The notes under the pieces were generated by a model. It had not been told where the DNA came from and made no database searches. It saw nothing but the letters and a program-made list of their open reading frames with translations. A stretch of 64,000 nucleotides of DNA from Vandiemenella viatica (taxonomy: Eukaryota; Arthropoda; Insecta; Orthoptera; Morabidae), in NCBI GenBank assembly GCA_031002005.1, contig CM061921.1:149267283-149331282 (forward strand), read 5' to 3'. Numbering within the stretch: position 1 is the stretch's first letter; the number at the start of each line of letters is the position of its first letter. The translations under genes and the position numbers were made by a program. Below, piece by piece: positions 1 through 11,826 of this stretch.

Positions 1-1046
1 GGCACCTAAAGATAAGTACAGGGTGTGTGTTTTGCCTCACTTAGATATTTGTCACTAGCACCACTATGGTACGCCTTACATCACGCTTCCAGAGCTCTAC
101 TTCCAGCTCCTAGGATGACACTCAAAGTGTCAAGCGAGGGCCCGGCTGCAGATTCATTATTAATTTCCCTTATTGAATAGTTCATCCGATCGATACCTTC
201 TGTAATAAATGCCGACCTTTAAAATCTCTCCTTATCACCTTCATAACTAAGCTTATTATCAAGCTAGGGTAAAGTCCATTACACGGGCTACGCGCGTGGC
301 TACTGAAAATTTTTTGTAATGCAAACCGGACACCACCGTATAAGTTGTAATGGAAAAAATACCTTACTTTATAGCAAAATCCTGCTATGTCCTTCGTTTT
401 TTCGCTACTTACCCACAATAGGCAATGTAAAGTAAACAGAATACTCAATTATTAAACCAGACTCGCAGTGAAAAAATGAACATCGCATCACCGCCTGGCA
501 TCATTATTATTATCATCTCCGCCCTCAGATTTTGTACTACTTTGTTTGATACATTTCGTGATTTCTTACCTGTCGTATAAGCTTTATCCGAGTTTTTAAT
601 AAACTTTCCTGTATCTTATATTTTGTCACAAATTCTTAGGTTATGTCGTGACCTGGTTCGAGTATCTGCCACAGAGAAAAGGTCGTAAAGATCAGATCCT
701 CTTGTCCTTAGATGAATTAATGCATTTAATCGTCGTAAAAAACCAAACAACAACGTGTAAATTTAAACTAACGTCGCATATATCTCTGTCCTGCATTACA
801 CTTTATCTCTGCCCTCCGTATCTGTGTGCAGTTCCTTCCTCAACAAACAATTGCGTTTTAGCTGGCATCACTTCCTTTTAACAATGCAAGTGCAAATCAA
901 ATGCAGTTATTTATTTGTAATTTTCTGGTTAGCCAAGCAGTGCTGTCTAGGCAGCCAGCACAACTGACACTTCGGGCATTATCGTAAATCGCCGAAGGTC
1001 GCCGAGCTATCAGTTTACGTCTAGTCTTCAGGTTCAACGTATTTTA
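1..1046. other. no gene or repeat recognised
   Basis: AT-rich sequence with only short, unconvincing open frames. I recognise no protein family, tRNA-like box or terminal repeat here. Confidence 0.5.
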
Positions 1047-1050
1047 TTAA

Positions 1051-2391
1051 GGGGCTCCGGTAGGTTGGAAAATGATGAATTTTGTCATTTTAGTTGTTTT
1101 TTTTTACCGATTATTGATCTTTGGAATGTTCTCTTTAATTTGGTGTATAATACATGCATATTTCTAACCTAGAAATGCTTTTAAAAAGGCTTTGTGGGCG
1201 TGGCAGTCTTCGCTGCGTCAAACTGGGAGGGGTGAAAAGAATTTTTGAGAGGTCAGCAACTGATGGGAGCTGAAACCTTAAGGACCAGATGTGAAAATAA
1301 ATAAGCTAGAATGTTTTGCAGATGTACAAAAAAGAATGTGTACCCGCTTGCGACGATTGGTATCAAGATGAAGGGGTAAGTAGATGGATAACGGTAAAGG
1401 GTTGCAGGGGAAGAATAGACTTACAGAAGGCATAATAAATAAATTACAAAATTATTATGGAATGGCCATTAGACATAGCAACAACAGTGTCGAAGATATG
1501 TTTGGGCTTTCTTATTTCATGTTGCTTCAACTGATTCTGCTCCCAACAACTAACTCTGCCCCAAAGGAACTGATGCATGGTGCAAGTACAACAAAGCACA
1601 AGCAGCAGGCCAAACATTTGTGTACAAGGATGGTTAACCATATGCTGTCATTGAGGAAGCCTATATTCAGGGATCTATCTGATGCACAGCTACTGAAAAA
1701 GTGTTTACATGGTCGTACCCAAAATCCAAATGAGTGCATCAACAGTGTTATTTAATCAAGAATTCAAAAAACTGTTTTTTTTTTATCAATTAATGCTCTT
1801 TAGTTTGGTGTTTATGATGCCCTAATGACTTTTAACAATGGCAACTTCTCAAGGTGTGAGGCATTGAAGAAACTGAGAATTAGCATTGGCTATCACACCA
1901 TACGAGCTATGTAGAGGCTTGACCAGGAAAGGGTTAGGGCGTCAGTGGTATCAGGACAATCCAGATCACCCTAGTTGTGGTTCTGGAATGCACTGAAACT
2001 TTGACAGTATTTTCCCGTAAATTTACTTTTTGATAAGTTTTTGGTACTTTTTCTTAGAAACTACCTGCATAAACTTCCTGAAACTTTTACAGCCTTGAAA
2101 GTATGTTTCTGTGAGTATTTTAACACAGGGATATTGTATTATACCTTATAATTTGTAAATTATTGACTGGACAGAACCTCCAAAAGTGCAAAAAATTGTA
2201 ATGTTTCTTTTTTTTTAAATTAATTCTGCCAAACCAATCGGAACTTTGGGAAATCCCTGTGTTAAAGTATTGGAAAACCATCATAGATTCACCCTATTTT
2301 GTTTCATATATATATCACAATTAGTTGTTGAGAAAAGGTACAATGAAGTTCCCAAGAAATACTTGGGAAAGATACACCCTACCGAAGCCCC
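1051..2391 (+). mobile_element. Kolobok-like DNA transposon, internally decayed
   Basis: The ends are inverted repeats: GGGGCTCCGGTAGG at the left and the complement of GGGGCTTCGGTAGG at the right. Both are flanked directly by TTAA (1047-1050 and 2392-2395), which is the target duplication used by Kolobok and piggyBac elements. The interior carries a broken ORF (about 1300-1950) whose motifs match a protein family repeated in arthropod genomes. The G-rich terminus and that ORF favour Kolobok over piggyBac, but this assignment is from memory of the families. At 1.34 kb the copy is probably shorter than an autonomous element. Confidence 0.72.
1300..1950 (+). pseudogene. broken transposase-type ORF of the Kolobok-like element
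   Basis: Conceptual translation gives, in order, a segment with VQKRMCTRLRRL (from about 1320), then in another frame NRLTEGIINKLQNYYGMAIR (from about 1414), KPIFRDLSDAQLLKKCLHG and TQNPNECINSVI up to the stop at 1753-1755. Family-like sequence (FGVYDAL, FNNGN) continues to about 1945 beyond that stop. Block order and wording match an uncharacterised ORF that recurs in many arthropod genomes as a transposon protein. At least one frameshift near 1375 and the stop at 1753-1755 make it non-functional. No DDE triad can be read with confidence, so the superfamily rests mainly on the TTAA-flanked ends. Confidence 0.6.
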
Positions 2392-2395
2392 TTAA

Positions 2396-4198
2396 AGTGG
2401 ATTATACGCTTTACATCCCTCTACTGTTTCCTTCCTTGCGTATCTAATTCATTAATCAGTGGTTTAACAGAATGATATTCGGTGTGTACATTTCTACCAT
2501 TTTTCGACAAAAAATGAATTCGTGGCAAGCTGCATACTTTAAGAATTCCAAAAACGTGGAACCGTTGTAATGAACCGTATTACAGTTTCGACAAAACAGA
2601 CGTGAGGAAATCCGTGCGGTCTTGGTGGAAAGCATGGTCCGTCGCTTGCTTTGTGAGCTCGTCCATACCTCGGAACCATAAAACTATTTCACGCGGGTAT
2701 AACAATAGAACAATTTACGAAGAAGAACGTGGCAACACGCAACAGCTCACAGCGTTGCCAGGACTCCGAAACCGTGTTACGGAGAAATATCGTTTTATTA
2801 GACGTGTGGGACCTCTCGGAACATACCAGTGTGTGACGTAACAAGTATTTTTGGAAGCGGCTCCAAGTTATGGGTGCGATACGTGCACAAACTGGAAGGG
2901 GAAATTTTCTAACAAATGAGGGAATCTTTTTTATAAGAACACTAATATTTTTTGATGTTTTCGTGATTTGAAGATGGAGTGACTTTGCGGCACAGCAGGG
3001 GTATCGCAACGAACAGCAGAGGCTAGCTGCGAGCGAGGAATGAAGTCTTCTGGTTGCTAAAGAGAGAAGAGCCTGGACGAATGGCTTGCAACTGGTCATC
3101 TGCGACTTAAAATAAACTAAGGAATCTTGTACACGAGGTGAGCAGTGCAAGACCCACCGGCTGTCAGCTTACCTGGAAGGACAATGCAGCCAACCCACAC
3201 ATCACGATGTTCTATTTTGTAGCGGACAACTGCATAAGTGGCTTTTCACAGAACGAATCGCCAAGGTGATAAAAAACACTTAATTCTGTCCTAGAAGTTT
3301 GCAACAATTCTGCCTGTACATAGCGGCCCTGAGACATTCACGAGCTTTGCACCAATCAAGCTGATTAAATTTAAAAATGTATTATGCATTGTAAAAAGCA
3401 ACAAAGCCTTTAATTTTGTTTATCAATTGCAAAAAAATTTCCATCTATCACAAAAGTAAATGTCATGTGCAATACGTAATAACTACGATTAATTTTAAAG
3501 TCAATTGAGAAATCTTTTGCAGTTTGGCGTCCTACAGAGTATGATCAACAAGTTTCTTGATAAATCAATTAGTAGCATTATAAATTTTGACGCCTAGTTT
3601 TGAAGCAGTAGGTGTCACAACACTATTTAATAGCCAACTGTATAAAAGACAAGTAGAAATGATTACGGCATTATAATGACTTTTAGAATTTAAGTGATGA
3701 ATATTAAGCGGTCAGTTAAGCTCCTAGTTGTGACGTGAGAGCGAAATGGACTAGCCGGAGGCAGAGGTTTAACTTGCTCCGTGAGTGGTAATGTCTGCTT
3801 GGAACAGTTATGCACAGCTCTAGTAACACAGCGCAGTAAAGTGAAGTCGGCAACCTGCAAGATGACAACTTTCAATACAAGGAGGTTTCACCGTCATCAC
3901 ATTACATAAATGACGTTTACAAGCATTTTTAAAACAAAATTCGGAGCTGCCATCTGAGGGAAATGTCACGGTTCCGAGAGAATCAAAGAAATAACGAAAT
4001 GGGCTCACAGTGTTTTAAACAGTTGTGTCAATTTGGTTGCTATATTCGAAACCTGCAAATAAAGTATGAATGGCAGTTGACGTCTACCACTTACTGGTTA
4101 TAGTGTACACCCTTTCGTGCATTTTCAGATTGCATTGGGCATCTCCAACGTTGATTGTGTATTATAGAGCAACGGTTCTAGGTTTTTAACATTTGAGA
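2396..4198. other. no gene or repeat recognised
   Basis: A 153-residue frame on the minus strand (3150-2689) is the longest here, but it shows no domain, is basic and cysteine-scattered, and looks like chance. Nothing else stands out. Confidence 0.45.
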
Positions 4199-4430
4199 TT
4201 TTTTTACTTATGGTTTTACGCCTCGTCGACATCGAGGTCATTAAAATGCGGCAAAGACTGGGATGAATGAATAGGGAGGGATTATGATCATGGAGTTTTG
4301 AAGGAACCATCCCATCATTCGCCTTTGTTGATTTTTAGAAACCATGAAAACCGAAATTTACATGCTCGGGCAGAGATTTAAACCAGTGTCCTTTCGTTGA
4401 TATTTACAAGACGATGACACCAAATCCCAG
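4199..4430 (-). mobile_element. SINE1 copy, strongly diverged
   Basis: Starts with the T-run and the 'ttacgcctcgtcgacatcgaggtcatta' type tail found in all copies of this family, then reads through 'ttgaaggaaccatccc' and 'accatgaaaaccgaaat'. The tRNA-derived head at the right end is badly eroded. Its B box is recognisable only as 'agatttaaacc'. The left-hand T-run is the poly-A tail read from the other strand. Confidence 0.75.
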
Positions 4431-5259
4431 CTAATTCTACATTACTTAATTCCTTTTATGCGTAACAAGCATTACTAATAAAGTTTAAACAAATTTAGGT
4501 TCTTTTGGGAAATATACAGGTATGCACGACAATAAAGACACGATATTAAGACACTTAGCAAAGACTCTGGGAGGCAGAGCGTATTCAGAATAATCCTGTA
4601 CAGAGAAAATTTTCACAAACCGTATATGTAGAATCAAATATGTCGTACCTTCAGCAAGTCGATTAGAAAAGCTTATAGGTTTGCGTGAAATTTGTTGTAT
4701 TGCCGTCTATTAGTGGTGCCTAAGACTTCTCGTACCACCCAGATATATAGGTATGTGTGCTTTTTGATTGACATGTTTCGTAGTAACATTTTGAGTGTAA
4801 ATATTTGTGTTTCTAAGCTAGCTGCAGTATGTCTTATTACAACGCGTTACCGACGACGGAAACCGATACACCGATAAACAGTTGTTGGACATTATTCATT
4901 TTTTAAAAAGAAATCCAAAGATACACATATTAATCAGACGTCACTGAACTGGGTGCGAAAAGATTCTGAATATTTTTTTCGCCGTGCGGCGGTCTTCAAT
5001 GATAAATGTACAGATTTATCAGCTAATTACACTGTCTTAGGGTTGAACTGCTGATACTACTGTGACAGAAACAATCTTCAGTGATGTGACTTCAAAAAAT
5101 GACCTTGGGGAAAGGCGACCTACAGTTGACTCCTTATCGGCGTATCCATACTACATATGAAAATCCAGTTGTTGTCAACGATGTTTCGATAGCTTCATGT
5201 TTAAGTACCGTAGACCTATGGTAACAGGAAAAACGAAAAGCTAGTGAAGTTAATTGTGT
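4431..5259. other. no gene or repeat recognised
   Basis: AT-rich, with no long open frame and no terminal repeat that I can pair. Confidence 0.45.
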
Positions 5260-5455
5260 TTTTACGGTCTAGCACCTAATTTGACGTGGCTATATTTCTA
5301 TGTAGAATCCGAGCCACGGAGCGTCCTAGCGTGCAAGATGTGAAGGTAACGTTAAGCGCTCGTAAAAATTCCTCATTACCAAGATTCAAACCATAGACCC
5401 TGAAATTTCGGGGTGAGTACCTTAACCTCTAGACTCGCAGATAACTCGAGAAGAA
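5260..5455 (-). mobile_element. tRNA-derived SINE, second type (SINE3)
   Basis: Shares 'gtagaatccgagccacgga' and the distal 'ccttaacc-ct-agactcgcag' head with the sequence at 12725-12990, where 'gtggaatccgaaccacgga' and 'ccttaaccactgagtctcc' occur in the same order. Read on the minus strand, the right end looks like the head of a tRNA gene, with 'aaggt' near the A box and 'ggtttgaatc' as the B box. The two copies define the family; its name is unknown to me. Confidence 0.6.
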
Positions 5456-5513
5456 TATCCTCATATAGTTTTCTACCCCTCACTCAAAAATACTTGTGTT
5501 TACAGAAATTTCA

Positions 5514-5733
5514 CTACTCGTCGTAGATGTTGATGTCATTATAGGTGGGAGAGGATTGGGGGCAAGTAACGGGAAGGAATTAGGCCATATCCTTTCCAAG
5601 GAGCCATTCTGGCACTCACCCGGTGCAATTTCGGAAAACCGGGAAAAACCGAAATCTGTATGGCAGGGTTAGGTTTTGAACCAGCGACCCCGAATGCGAG
5701 ACCCGAGCGTTACCGCTCATTCTCCGGGTTCGG
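5514..5733 (-). mobile_element. SINE1 copy
   Basis: Contains 'gggaaggaattaggccat', 'gaaaaaccgaaatctgtatgg', 'aggttttgaaccagcg' (B box, minus strand) and ends in 'gagcgttaccgctcattc'. It is moderately diverged, with the 5' tRNA-like head at the higher coordinate. Confidence 0.85.
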
Positions 5734-7463
5734 TACTAAATGATTGACTCCAGGATTCACATCGGTAGTTCCATTCCTTAATGATGCTCAGACAATTTCT
5801 CACTAGTGCACGAATTGAATGTTGGAATAAAACAAGTCCTTGTGTGTAGTAATGCAAACTAATGATGCAGAAAACCAGTTTCCAGCCGTCACAAACCGTC
5901 GATGTGCGTTATTATCAAGAATTTCCTTTTGAGTGAAACATTCGTTGATTTTAGTCGGCAGGAACAATGAACCGTTTTGTATGTTTTTGAAGTACAAACG
6001 ACGATACTTATATACATGTAATTTCCGTTAGAATGTTGCAAACGTGTGTGTTGTTACATCAACTGAGCATTTTGAACAGCATCAAACATTTGACTGCTCA
6101 GAGATATATGAAACGTTTACGAGTTTCACAACTTGATAATACTGTACTATAATCTGAAACACTGAAAAAACAAATTTCTAACTTTAACTGCAAGAAAGAC
6201 GATAAGATATACTGCATCAGTTAGTGCTTTAATTCCGTTATAAGCGACACAATGTGGAAAATAAGAAGTGCTACAGATACCCACGAATATTAATTTTCGT
6301 ACCATTTGGTTAAATTATAAGAGAGATGTGAGAAAGTCTAACTTGTGAACTGGAGAAATCAGATTTTAAAACTTCATCTCCATAAAAATTTGCGGAAGTA
6401 TTGAAAAAGTGAATTCATTCACGCAAATGGCAACTGCACTAAATAAAAATAGGGCCAGAATGAACTTACATCACATACTACCCATGTCCGTGATTTAAAA
6501 GATTGAAGTTTCAATACATTAACCTAAAAAAAATTGTGACGTGTCAAAATATGGGCTACTTCGATTTTTCCCCACCGTGTGTACACTTGTAATCCAACTA
6601 TAGAGCACTGCAAAAAAGTCGTAAATATACGTTATGAACTTGTTTACTTGAACTAGGTGGTTACTTTACACATGATTGTGTTCAGTTACATCTTAGTAAT
6701 GGTACAAACTAAGTAGCAAGGCCATCTATTTCATATTTCACTATTCCATTTATTATACGAAAGATTTTTTTTTTTTTTTTAAATGGGACAGTTGTAAATG
6801 AAACAAACGTTGAAAAATCTAAACATTTAAGCGATTAACGACCAATGTCAACAGGTTTACCCTTTTGGATTCCAACTATCCGTAGTTTCCTTCAGTCAAG
6901 TTGATGCCGATTTTAAGACCTAACTGTGTTTGATATGCCTTTCTTACTTTTATTTCATCAGCTTTCAACTCAAAAAGCAATTTCCAATAATAAAAAAGTA
7001 ACGTTTGCTATGTTGTTACATTTGTGCAGTATTAACTTTTTAAATGAAACTGAAAACGATCCAAGCATTGGCGCGAAGTTCTGTGCAAAAGCGCCTAGAA
7101 ACCTTGATCAGAATGGCAGACACACAGACAACATGCACTTTCCGCATACAGTATGACAGTTGCAGCATTATCATGCCGCAACAAGTACTTTTTAATACGA
7201 TTGTTTTTGAACCGAATAATTCGAAGTTCATTATTAGCTTATAAAGTGCAACCATAATCCCTAATAACTGTGAACAATCTTTAAATTCCTATCGTAGACG
7301 TGAAACGCAGTGAAACAAATCAATTCTGTTGGACATAAGTTTACTCCCTTTAATCTAGTTTCTGATTTTTACTGCTAAAGTAGTAAACAAACCAACATTC
7401 TGGTCAAAGTGCGAGCCTAGGAGTAGGTAAATTGTGTAATCGTTAGTTTTCGCGGTGAATCTG
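5734..7463. other. no gene or repeat recognised
   Basis: AT-rich with a T-run near 6765-6780. Open frames are short and unconvincing (for example 6926-7156), and two overlapping frames on opposite strands at 7040-7255 have no family signature. Confidence 0.45.
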
Positions 7464-7613
7464 TTGCTTGAAGATTTCCTGTGAAGATTCAGTTTTGTGC
7501 TCCTCACGCCGACCAGTGGACGCTACCTGAAGATGATGGCATGTTACGCCATCGAAAATTCGTACATCTGCGATCAATTGACCCGGCTGCACGCCCGAGA
7601 AATCTTCAAGCAG
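7464..7613. repeat. deleted copy of the inverted-repeat cassette at 28706-29052
   Basis: The right 115 bases (about 7497-7613) match 28937-29052 at nearly every position, including the hairpin 'gatggcatgttacgccatc' and the whole right arm. On the left only about 15 bases of the arm ('ttgcttgaagatttc') survive, so the middle, TATA-box region and most of the left arm are missing. This is an internal-deletion derivative of the same element. Confidence 0.8.
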
Positions 7614-7646
7614 TAGGCAAATTCCAGGGGAGATTTAACTGAGGCG

Positions 7647-7868
7647 GTTTTTTAACTTATAGCTTTCCGCCTCGTCGACGTCGAGTCATTAGAGGCGGGA
7701 TGGGACTGGGGCAATGAACGGAATGGAATTCGACCATGGCCTTTTGAATGAAGCATCCCGGAATTAGCCTGGATTGATTTGGGGAAACCATTGAGAACCC
7801 AGATCTGGAGGCCCGGAAGGGATTCGAACCGCCGTCCTCCCGAATGCTAAGCCAGAGCGTTAACCGCT
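7647..7868 (-). mobile_element. SINE1 copy
   Basis: A nearly complete copy: T-rich end, 'gcctcgtcgacgtcgagtcatt', 'aattcgaccatggcctttt', 'tttggggaaaccattgagaa', B box 'gggattcgaacc' and head 'gccagagcgttaaccgct'. The last bases of the head are missing or replaced after 7868. Confidence 0.9.
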
Positions 7869-8538
7869 GTCGTTTTCTGTTGCTCTCCCAAATATGAATG
7901 TGTTCTTGTTACTGTATGTGAGGATGACCGTGATGGTGTGTGTTCTGTCTATGCTATGGATGGCGGTTGAAAGAAGGGAGAGGGTGAAACCTACTGTCGA
8001 ACGAATAAAGCCTACTCTTCCGAAAGATACCAATGTAGACCAAGTATAACTCCCCCTCCGACAGACGAGTTACTAGTATCAGTGTCATGTACTATCACTG
8101 CGTAGAAGTTTATGATTCATCCCAGGTCTTTGAAGCACAATATGGAGATTAGAAATCGTGCATCACATCTATTCATTTTTCAGTAGATTTTTCCGCAGTC
8201 ATACAGCGAAGAGGAAATATGGTCGTCAATAACACACTACTCGTTTAGTAATGCCACAGGCATTAGTAAGAGCTTAACTGTTTTCGCGGAAACATATAGA
8301 GCCTTTAATTACCGAGATGTTAAGCGCCTGTAAATATGTTAAGTAATTATGATAAGCCAGTGCGGCGTTTTTGATATCCCACTGCTGATCTGAATAAACG
8401 CTGTTAAGTGTTGTATGCCCTCGCATGATTCATTCTGCTGAAAGAATGGATATTTAAGGAACAATTTGGCTCACATTTTTTCGTTTAAAATAAACACACC
8501 CCTTATCTTCCTGACTTTTCAACCAAATACTGCGCATC

Positions 8539-9112
8539 GGTGTCGTGACAATCGCGCACAGCGACAATCGCGCACAGTTTAAAGGTCGGGCCACACTCTC
8601 CCCTCTCCCGTGTACTTTAATATTTACGGAATGCAGTATTGACAAATCATCATCACACTAAAGCCTTGCCAGAGGTGAACGTCAATTTTAAGGCCTGTAA
8701 TAATTACATACAACGGAGCCCGGGACTTGGAGCGAGGACCTTCAGTACCCAAATCGTGCACCGTAACACTGTCAGTCACCAGACCGAATATACAGGAAAT
8801 GGAAAATAAACATTCAAACACAATAAAACAAACGTACTCTTTTTCTCTACAATTTATTTTTGCTATCGTAAAACACAAATGTAATCTTAGATTTGTCTGC
8901 TTACGGGGTGCATTTCAAGAAAATCTGATGAACCTGGAAGTGAGGTTGAAGAGAAAAAAGACACTTTTGTAAGTCAATCAGTAACATCAAAATAAAATTT
9001 GGTCGTAAAGGACTAGAGTCCCAGAATCCAGCATTCTGTTGTAGCGGTGACTAATTGGTAACTAAAAGCAGGTAGCAAGAGACGACCCGGCTGTGCGCGA
9101 TTGTCACATATT
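8539..9112. mobile_element. MITE with 9-bp target duplication, Mutator-like
   Basis: The 9-base direct repeat CTGCGCATC lies at 8530-8538 and 9113-9121. Immediately inside, the ends share the inverted repeat TGACAATCGCGCACAG (8546-8561 and 9091-9106). At the left the unit GACAATCGCGCACAG is duplicated in tandem (8547-8577). The interior of about 510 bases has no recognisable coding capacity. A 9-bp duplication is usual for Mutator-like elements, so that superfamily is my inference. Confidence 0.65.
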
Positions 9113-9206
9113 CTGCGCATCAAAAATTTCTTTTATCTCTACTATTACAGCAGGAACTAAATGTCGTTACTCATAATGTCGAGGAAAAACTATTACGTGT
9201 CACCAT

Positions 9207-9420
9207 TTTTTTTTTTTTTTTTTTTTTTACTTATGGCTTTACGTATCGTCAACGATTAGGTCATTAGAGGTGGAAAAGGTCTTGGGGCCAGTAATTGAAA
9301 GTAATTCGGCCATCCTTTTAAAAGACTGATTTCGTGAATCCATGGAAAACCGAAATTTGAATGGCCGGACGGGACTTCGAACCCGCGTTCTCTCGAATGC
9401 GAGGTCAGAGCGTTACCGGC
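9207..9420 (-). mobile_element. SINE1 copy
   Basis: Begins at a T-run of about 20 bases (poly-A tail on the minus strand), then 'cttatggctttacg', 'taattcggccatcctttt', 'ccatggaaaaccgaaatttg', 'cgaacccgcgttctctcgaa' and 'gtcagagcgttaccgg'. The terminal part of the tRNA-like head is missing. Confidence 0.88.
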
Positions 9421-9834
9421 ATGAATCATAAATTACTAGACATTCTGATCTAATGTACTCAAGTTTCTGACGCTCCATTTCCTCCCCCTTTAAGCCATTG
9501 CAGTCAGTTTGTGCATAAACAAATATCCGGGGAGCCCATTTGGTTTCCTTATTAATGAAATTCGATTAATTAATCAATATTATTGCAACGGTTCATTGTC
9601 AGTTCCAGTAGCCAGCTGTTGTAATGCCATCGAGCTACAAAGCTACTTGTATTGTTACCAGTTAAAAATCAATAAATGAGATAAGGTAACGTTAGTTTTC
9701 GGCGAACAGAAGAAATGATTACAATTGTCTCAAACCAGCGTAAAACTAATTTATTAGTGTTAAACAAACATTTAAAGAAAGAGGACTAGGAGGAAAGTGT
9801 ATGGCAGATTAGATTAGGAGGGTGCGAGCGATTT
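9421..9834. other. no gene or repeat recognised
   Basis: Nothing recognisable between the two SINE remnants. Confidence 0.4.
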
Positions 9835-9940
9835 CGTGAAATAATGGCAAACCGATATCTGGGTAGCCAAGCTGAGGATCGAAGCCTGGTCCTCTCGGAT
9901 GACAGGCCAGAACGTTACCAGTCCGCCACCAGGCTCGGAA
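9835..9940 (-). mobile_element. SINE1 head fragment
   Basis: Only the tRNA-like half is present: 'atggcaaaccgatatctggg', 'ggatcgaagcctggtcctct', 'gccagaacgttaccagtccg' and 'ccaccaggctcgg'. The distal half and tail are absent. Confidence 0.7.
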
Positions 9941-10101
9941 CAAAATTAACAATTGTTTGTGAGGAGTTAATGAAGTATAAGTGATGGAAGTCAAATACAT
10001 TCGGTACTGGCCGAAACTTTGTAGAGTGAATGAACCAAGTTGGCAATGGAGCAACAGGCCAAAGTGAGGAGGTGGATTCCAAGCCAAGGATCTGATATAA
10101 G

Positions 10102-10918
10102 TCCGTCGGAATGCACAATGGACATGAATGGATGCAGGTGATTAGCCAGGATGCGTATCAGGGGTTACTTCAACTGCACACATCCCACACCATTACAGAG
10201 CCTTCACCAGCTTGAACAGTGCCCTGCTGACATGCAGGGTCCATGAATTCACGAGGTCTCCAAACCGGTACACGTCCATCCGCTCGATACAATTGGAAAC
10301 GAGACTCGCCAGACCAGGCAAGATCTTTCCAATCATCAACAGGCCAATGTCGGTGTCGACGGGCACAGGTGAGGCGTAAAGCTTTGTGTCGTGCACTCAG
10401 CAAGGGTACTCGAGTGAACCTTCGGCTCCGAAAGCACATATCTATGATGTTTCGTTGAATGGTTCGTACGCTGACACTTGTGGATGGCCCAGCATTGAAT
10501 TCCGCAGCAATTTGCGGAAGGGTTGCACTTCTGTCACGTTGAACGATTCTCTTCAGTCGTCGTTGATCCCGTTCTTGCAAAATCTTTTACCGGCCGCAGC
10601 GTTGTCGGAGATTTGATGTTTTACGGGATTCCCGATATTCACGGTGAAGTCGTGAAATGGTCGTAGGGGAAAATCGCCATCTCATTTCTACCTCGGAGAT
10701 GCTGTATCCCATCTCTCGTGCGCCGACTATAACACCACGTTCAAACTCACTTAAGTCGTGGTAACCTGCCATTGTAGCAGCAGTAACCGATCTAACACCA
10801 GCGCCAGACACCCTTTGTCTTATATAGGCGTTGGCGACCGCAGCGCCGTACTCTGAGTGTTTACATATCTTTGTGTTCGTATACGCATCCCTATACCAGT
10901 TTCTTTGGCTCTTCAGTG
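10102..10918 (-). mobile_element. Tc1-like transposon, 5' portion
   Basis: The right end carries the inverted repeat of a widespread arthropod Tc1 family: read on the minus strand it starts CACTGAAGAGCCAAAGAAAC, next to a TA at 10919-10920. Sequence similar to the family runs leftwards to about 10102, where it breaks off abruptly. The other terminal repeat and the 3' half of the transposase gene are missing, so the copy cannot move by itself. Confidence 0.88.
10170..10772 (-). pseudogene. Tc1-type transposase, truncated pseudogene
   Basis: The usual start of the family, MAGYHDLSEFERG, is at 10772. An upstream in-frame ATG at 10811 also exists. The N-terminal helix-turn-helix DNA-binding region reads ISEVEMRWRFSPTTISRLHR, the second half of the paired-like domain reads RTIQRNIIDMCFRSRR, and the start of the catalytic domain reads WKDLAWSGESRFQLYRADGR. 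The first catalytic residue, normally Asp in W-S-D-E-S, is Gly. One in-frame stop (10587-10589) interrupts an otherwise continuous frame. The frame ends at 10170, before the second Asp and the final Asp/Glu. It is dead on three counts: stop, D-to-G change and truncation. Confidence 0.9.
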
Positions 10919-10920
10919 TA

Positions 10921-11826
10921 TAAAGGTTGTGGATTAGAAAATTTTAAGGATAAAGAAAGGATGTAGAAAATGAAGAAATATTGATTGTTGGTATATATGG
11001 AATTAGTACTCTGTGAACGACGCCAATCCAGATACTTAGAGTTACAGGATTAAAAGATTAACAGAAAAAATCTTAAAATTCGAGTTGTTTCAAATGAAGA
11101 TGATTTAAATAAATTAGTGTTAAGTAAACGTGTTTTATTTTAATTCCAATTTGTTGAAAAAAATACTTTGCAAATAGGTAAAATGGAGAGCACCTAAAAG
11201 AAACAGGTTTTTTGAAAGCATGTGTGGTAGCTGAAAAATGAGAGCAAGAAAGTACAGACAATTTTTTCAGATGTATCCATTCGGCAATAAATTATTCTTA
11301 AAAAAATAAACCAAAATCAACTAATTTATTTGAAATACAATTAATGAAATCACATTTTATTAAATATATTTAAACAACAGCTTTTTACAAAATGTTTAAG
11401 TGCCCTCAGTGGCGTTAAAACTAATCCGAGAAGCGGAAAGCGCCGAAGCCATATGACTGACCAAAAAAATTAGGAAGACGGAAATGATTCAGGACTCTTC
11501 TTCCGAAAGTCTCCAAGACGTCCCCACCAACAGTGCCGCATGCTCTCATTTCATACTGACAGCGAAGAGGTTTGTAATTTATTCCACGAGTTTTTTTTTT
11601 TTTTTTTGCATTTTGTGGTGGTCTTGCGCGCCGAGTCCTGATGATGAAAATTTCTTGCATCATCAGTACTCGAACCACCTTCCTCCGTGTGAGGAGTCAG
11701 ACACTGTCACGGCAAATGTAGCAGATGATCCATCACGTAGATATATCCATCATGTTTGTTGACACACTCTCTATGCGTTCTGCGAGTTAATGTGTATTTG
11801 TTTGTGAAATACGTAATTTATGAGGC
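10921..11826. other. no gene or repeat recognised
   Basis: AT-rich with a T-run at 11590-11607. Overlapping frames on both strands at 11421-11762 have no family signature. Confidence 0.45.

Noticed and set aside
2689..3150. 153-residue minus-strand ORF
   Set aside because: No domain or plausible splice context, and residue make-up typical of random AT-rich frames.
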